The notes below the pieces were generated by a model that was not told the DNA's origin, searched no databases, and saw only the letters and a program-made list of their open reading frames with translations. Both the position numbers and the translations under genes were made by a program. Below are positions 61,429 through 64,000 of a DNA stretch of 64,000 bases, in pieces. How positions within the stretch are numbered: position 1 is the stretch's first letter; each line of letters starts with the position of its first letter. This DNA comes from Cryptomeria japonica (lineage: Eukaryota > Streptophyta > Pinopsida > Cupressales > Cupressaceae). The DNA is taken from NCBI RefSeq assembly GCF_030272615.1, contig NC_081412.1, positions 666,110,352 through 666,174,351 of the forward strand, in the 5' to 3' direction.

Positions 61429-64000
61429 CTAAAGATTTCATGGACCAGATCAACTGTACTGTATATTAACTTGCTCCTAAAGAAATGCTAAAAAGTTTCA
61501 AATTTGGAGCATGAGCATAATGTCTTGTTCATATGACACAGTGAGCACCACAATCAAGCATGGATAATTACTAGAAACATGTTTGCATCAAAATCATCAT
61601 AATAGTAATGCATCTTTTCATGGATAGCTATAGTTCATAATTTATACCAAGTTCAATTGCAGGCAAACATGGCTCACTATCAGAATCTATACAATGAATC
61701 TTGGATCTAACAGACTAAACACAGAAAAAAAATATTTAGTTAGTCTCATATAAGTTTATAACATAATATTCAAGATATAAGTAGCAAAATTCCTTATGTA
61801 TACATTATATAAATAGCATAAAATTGGATGATTTTTTAGCAAGAGCACATTTAAGCATGCGAATACAAAGCAAATTGGAAGACTTGTAGAGAAAAGATTG
61901 TATTGCAGGGAAATCAGATACCAGAAATCAGAAAATTTGAAAGAAACGAGACAGTATGGAACATGCTGAAATCAACTTCGAGATAATTAACTGTATGGAC
62001 TTCAATTAATGTTTTTGGTTTCAACGCAGGCTTAGTAACCCGAGCAGTTTTTTTCTGTGAACAAACCCAGAGAAGCAGTCACATAAACCTAGTCTCCTAG
62101 ACAATAACCATCAATCTCATGCCCATGACGTAAACAGTAAATATTTGAACTTCTAGAGCAATCTATATCATTTCTATCTATGCATGTATATGATTATCCA
62201 TTCCACTTTTACATAGAGACTGAAATCTCTAAAGCTAAATTCAATCTTCATTATCACAAGCAAAGGTTAATCATCGCATGGACAAACTTTGAAACAGGAA
62301 GAAGCAACTGAGAGAGACGTTTGAAGAGATTTTACAATTGAGGTTCAAAGATCTCAGATAGACCAAATGATGAAAATAAAGTCTACCAAAGCAACAAGAA
62401 AGTGTTGAATTAGGTGGATGATTATTACGTCCTTTCTCTATTTTGCTCTTCTCTGTGTGCATTATTTGTATAGTGTATGATTAATTTTCAATTGTGTAGT
62501 GATATTCAGTTGATCATCTCATCATGACTCAGAACATTGTTGCTATGTAATGCCAAAATGATATTATGTGACAATCTTCCCAAATTTCTCTCGATTAGAA
62601 CATATGAAAATATACTATTGCCAAGTGCCCAAATCAGGCATTTATGCATGTTAAAATGATTCTACACTAAATGAACAAAATGGGATCTATGTTGAAGCAT
62701 TTGCTTTTAATTGTACATGTAGCCACTTTTATAGAAGATAGCTTTGCTTGAATTGACCTAAAACGTGTGATGCCCTCTACCTATTTTTATTTTTTTTATT
62801 TCTATATTAATTTCAGAATGATGCCAAGAAGAAAAGGGCAATGCGCTGCATAAACAAAGTTTTCCCTAATGACAATGCTGGAGCTGCATTTTATTGATAA
62901 AATCTGCTGGAATATATCAATTGAAGAACAATAATAATATCTGCCAGAATACATAACAGAATATAAAAGTGTGAAACTAATTAGAAATCAAGCACCCGGC
63001 AGGGGACCTTTCCCTAAATGAGAACTGGTACTGACATATAATGCTGTTCCAGCCACCCAACAAATCAATTTGCCAATAAAATAGATAATGCTTCTGGTTT
63101 GATACAAACTCTAGGTGAGATTGCCCACAAGAAACCAAAAGGTTTTCATCTTCTAATTTGTCTATCCAAGAATTTTTGTCCCCCAGTGCCTATTGTAGCC
63201 ACCCACTGTAGGTCTAAAAATATGTGAAATGAGCATAAATGAATCCTCCAATGTTTGCTGGCATCTATATATTCATTGGCATGTTCCAAACCCTAGGTGC
63301 CTAGACTAGTGTCAAATAATAAAAGATTATTTTTTATTTGATTAAACTTACTGTACCACACACCATAGTACTAGTGTAACAACTAAATTGCCCAAGTAGC
63401 CAATAAACCTTGACCTTTCATTAGTAAATCAATCATAGCCTGAAAACCACTTGCCAAAAAGAGCTGAGATAAAGCATTATGAACAACAGACTCACTCAAA
63501 TCTAACAAGTTGCATTACCTAGTCTTGTTCTTATGGAACTCTAAAAACCCCTAAGAAATCAAAACAAGTTTTTCCCAAGGCACTTATAATGGTCATTTAC
63601 ACTTAATATACAAGCGCATGGACAATGTCAACTATAAAAAGGTCCCCTCAAGGTAAATCCCCCATAAGGAGCTAAATGATAAAGACCCCACCTCAAATCA
63701 ACATCCCAAAATTTAGAGAATGACAAAATATAGGAAATTATTCAAAAATTCCTAAAAAAACGAGGGACAAATGACAGAATCAATCCTCACCAAAATATAC
63801 TTCTCTTACAATCATCCCTCACCCGTTTAGAAGCATTGCTAAGGGCTTGTAGGTCCCACACATGTTGACTAAATGAAAAAAGAACATTACAAGCCTATCC
63901 TTCTCCAAATTGCATGCCTACAAGCAATGCAATGCCAAATGTTCAAATATTTCTAGTCCCTTCCAGGTAGTATCCTCTATGGGGGGCTCCTCTCAATGAC
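61429..64000. other. No confident gene; probable upstream SEN2 intron
   Basis: No frame matches the conserved SEN2 N-terminal region on the minus strand. Two exon-like pieces with good acceptors are seen on the minus strand (about 61645-61712 and 61990-62058) but cannot be phased onto the known exons. The rest lacks repeats or motifs that I recognise. Confidence 0.4.

Overview
This window looks like a piece of a large, repeat-rich plant nuclear genome, most like a gymnosperm (conifer-type). It is AT-rich, has no prokaryotic gene density, and carries Copia- and Gypsy-type LTR retrotransposons, a CACTA (En/Spm) DNA transposon, an L1-type LINE, solo LTRs and a plant-like gene with a 6-kb transposon-filled intron. 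The organism assignment is inference; the element calls come from termini, target-site duplications (TSDs), primer-binding sites (PBS), polypurine tracts (PPT) and protein motifs read directly.

1-8374: a minus-strand Copia-type element whose 3' LTR runs off the left edge. It is broken by two solo LTRs, one inside the 3' LTR (818-1799, TSD TATAC, with an empty site in the sister LTR) and one inside gag (4886-5774, TSD CTAGT). 8375-26420: a background of two diverged minus-strand Copia-type fragments. The first is split by a minus-strand Gypsy-like element with no visible pol (9102-24766, TSD CTACT). That element is itself split by a plus-strand LTR element (10975-20167, TSD GTTTC). The inner element codes for a zinc-knuckle gag followed by an unrelated acidic/coiled-coil ORF instead of pol, and that ORF is split by a 3.55-kb solo LTR (15013-18562). 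Four insertion events can therefore be read in order.

26420-34380: mostly featureless DNA, then a long degenerate plus-strand coding region of unknown identity, cut by a probable solo LTR (32050-33484). 34381-47832: a 13.45-kb CACTA element with matching TIRs, a 3-bp TSD (ATT), CCGACGA-type subterminal repeats, a decayed multi-exon tnp2 transposase gene, and a Gypsy gag-protease fragment beside its 3' end. 48333-49925: an L1-type LINE that kept both ends and a 15-bp TSD but has only ORF1. 49941-54830: degenerate minus-strand ORFs of unknown family.

54834-61425: the only convincing host gene, the 3' part of the tRNA-splicing endonuclease catalytic subunit SEN2 on the minus strand (three exons, catalytic Tyr/His/Lys all present). 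Its 6-kb intron holds a solo LTR containing a SINE-like insertion, a 5' LTR with PBS, and a 21-bp minisatellite. 61429-64000 has no confident gene; the SEN2 N-terminal exons probably lie beyond the right edge.
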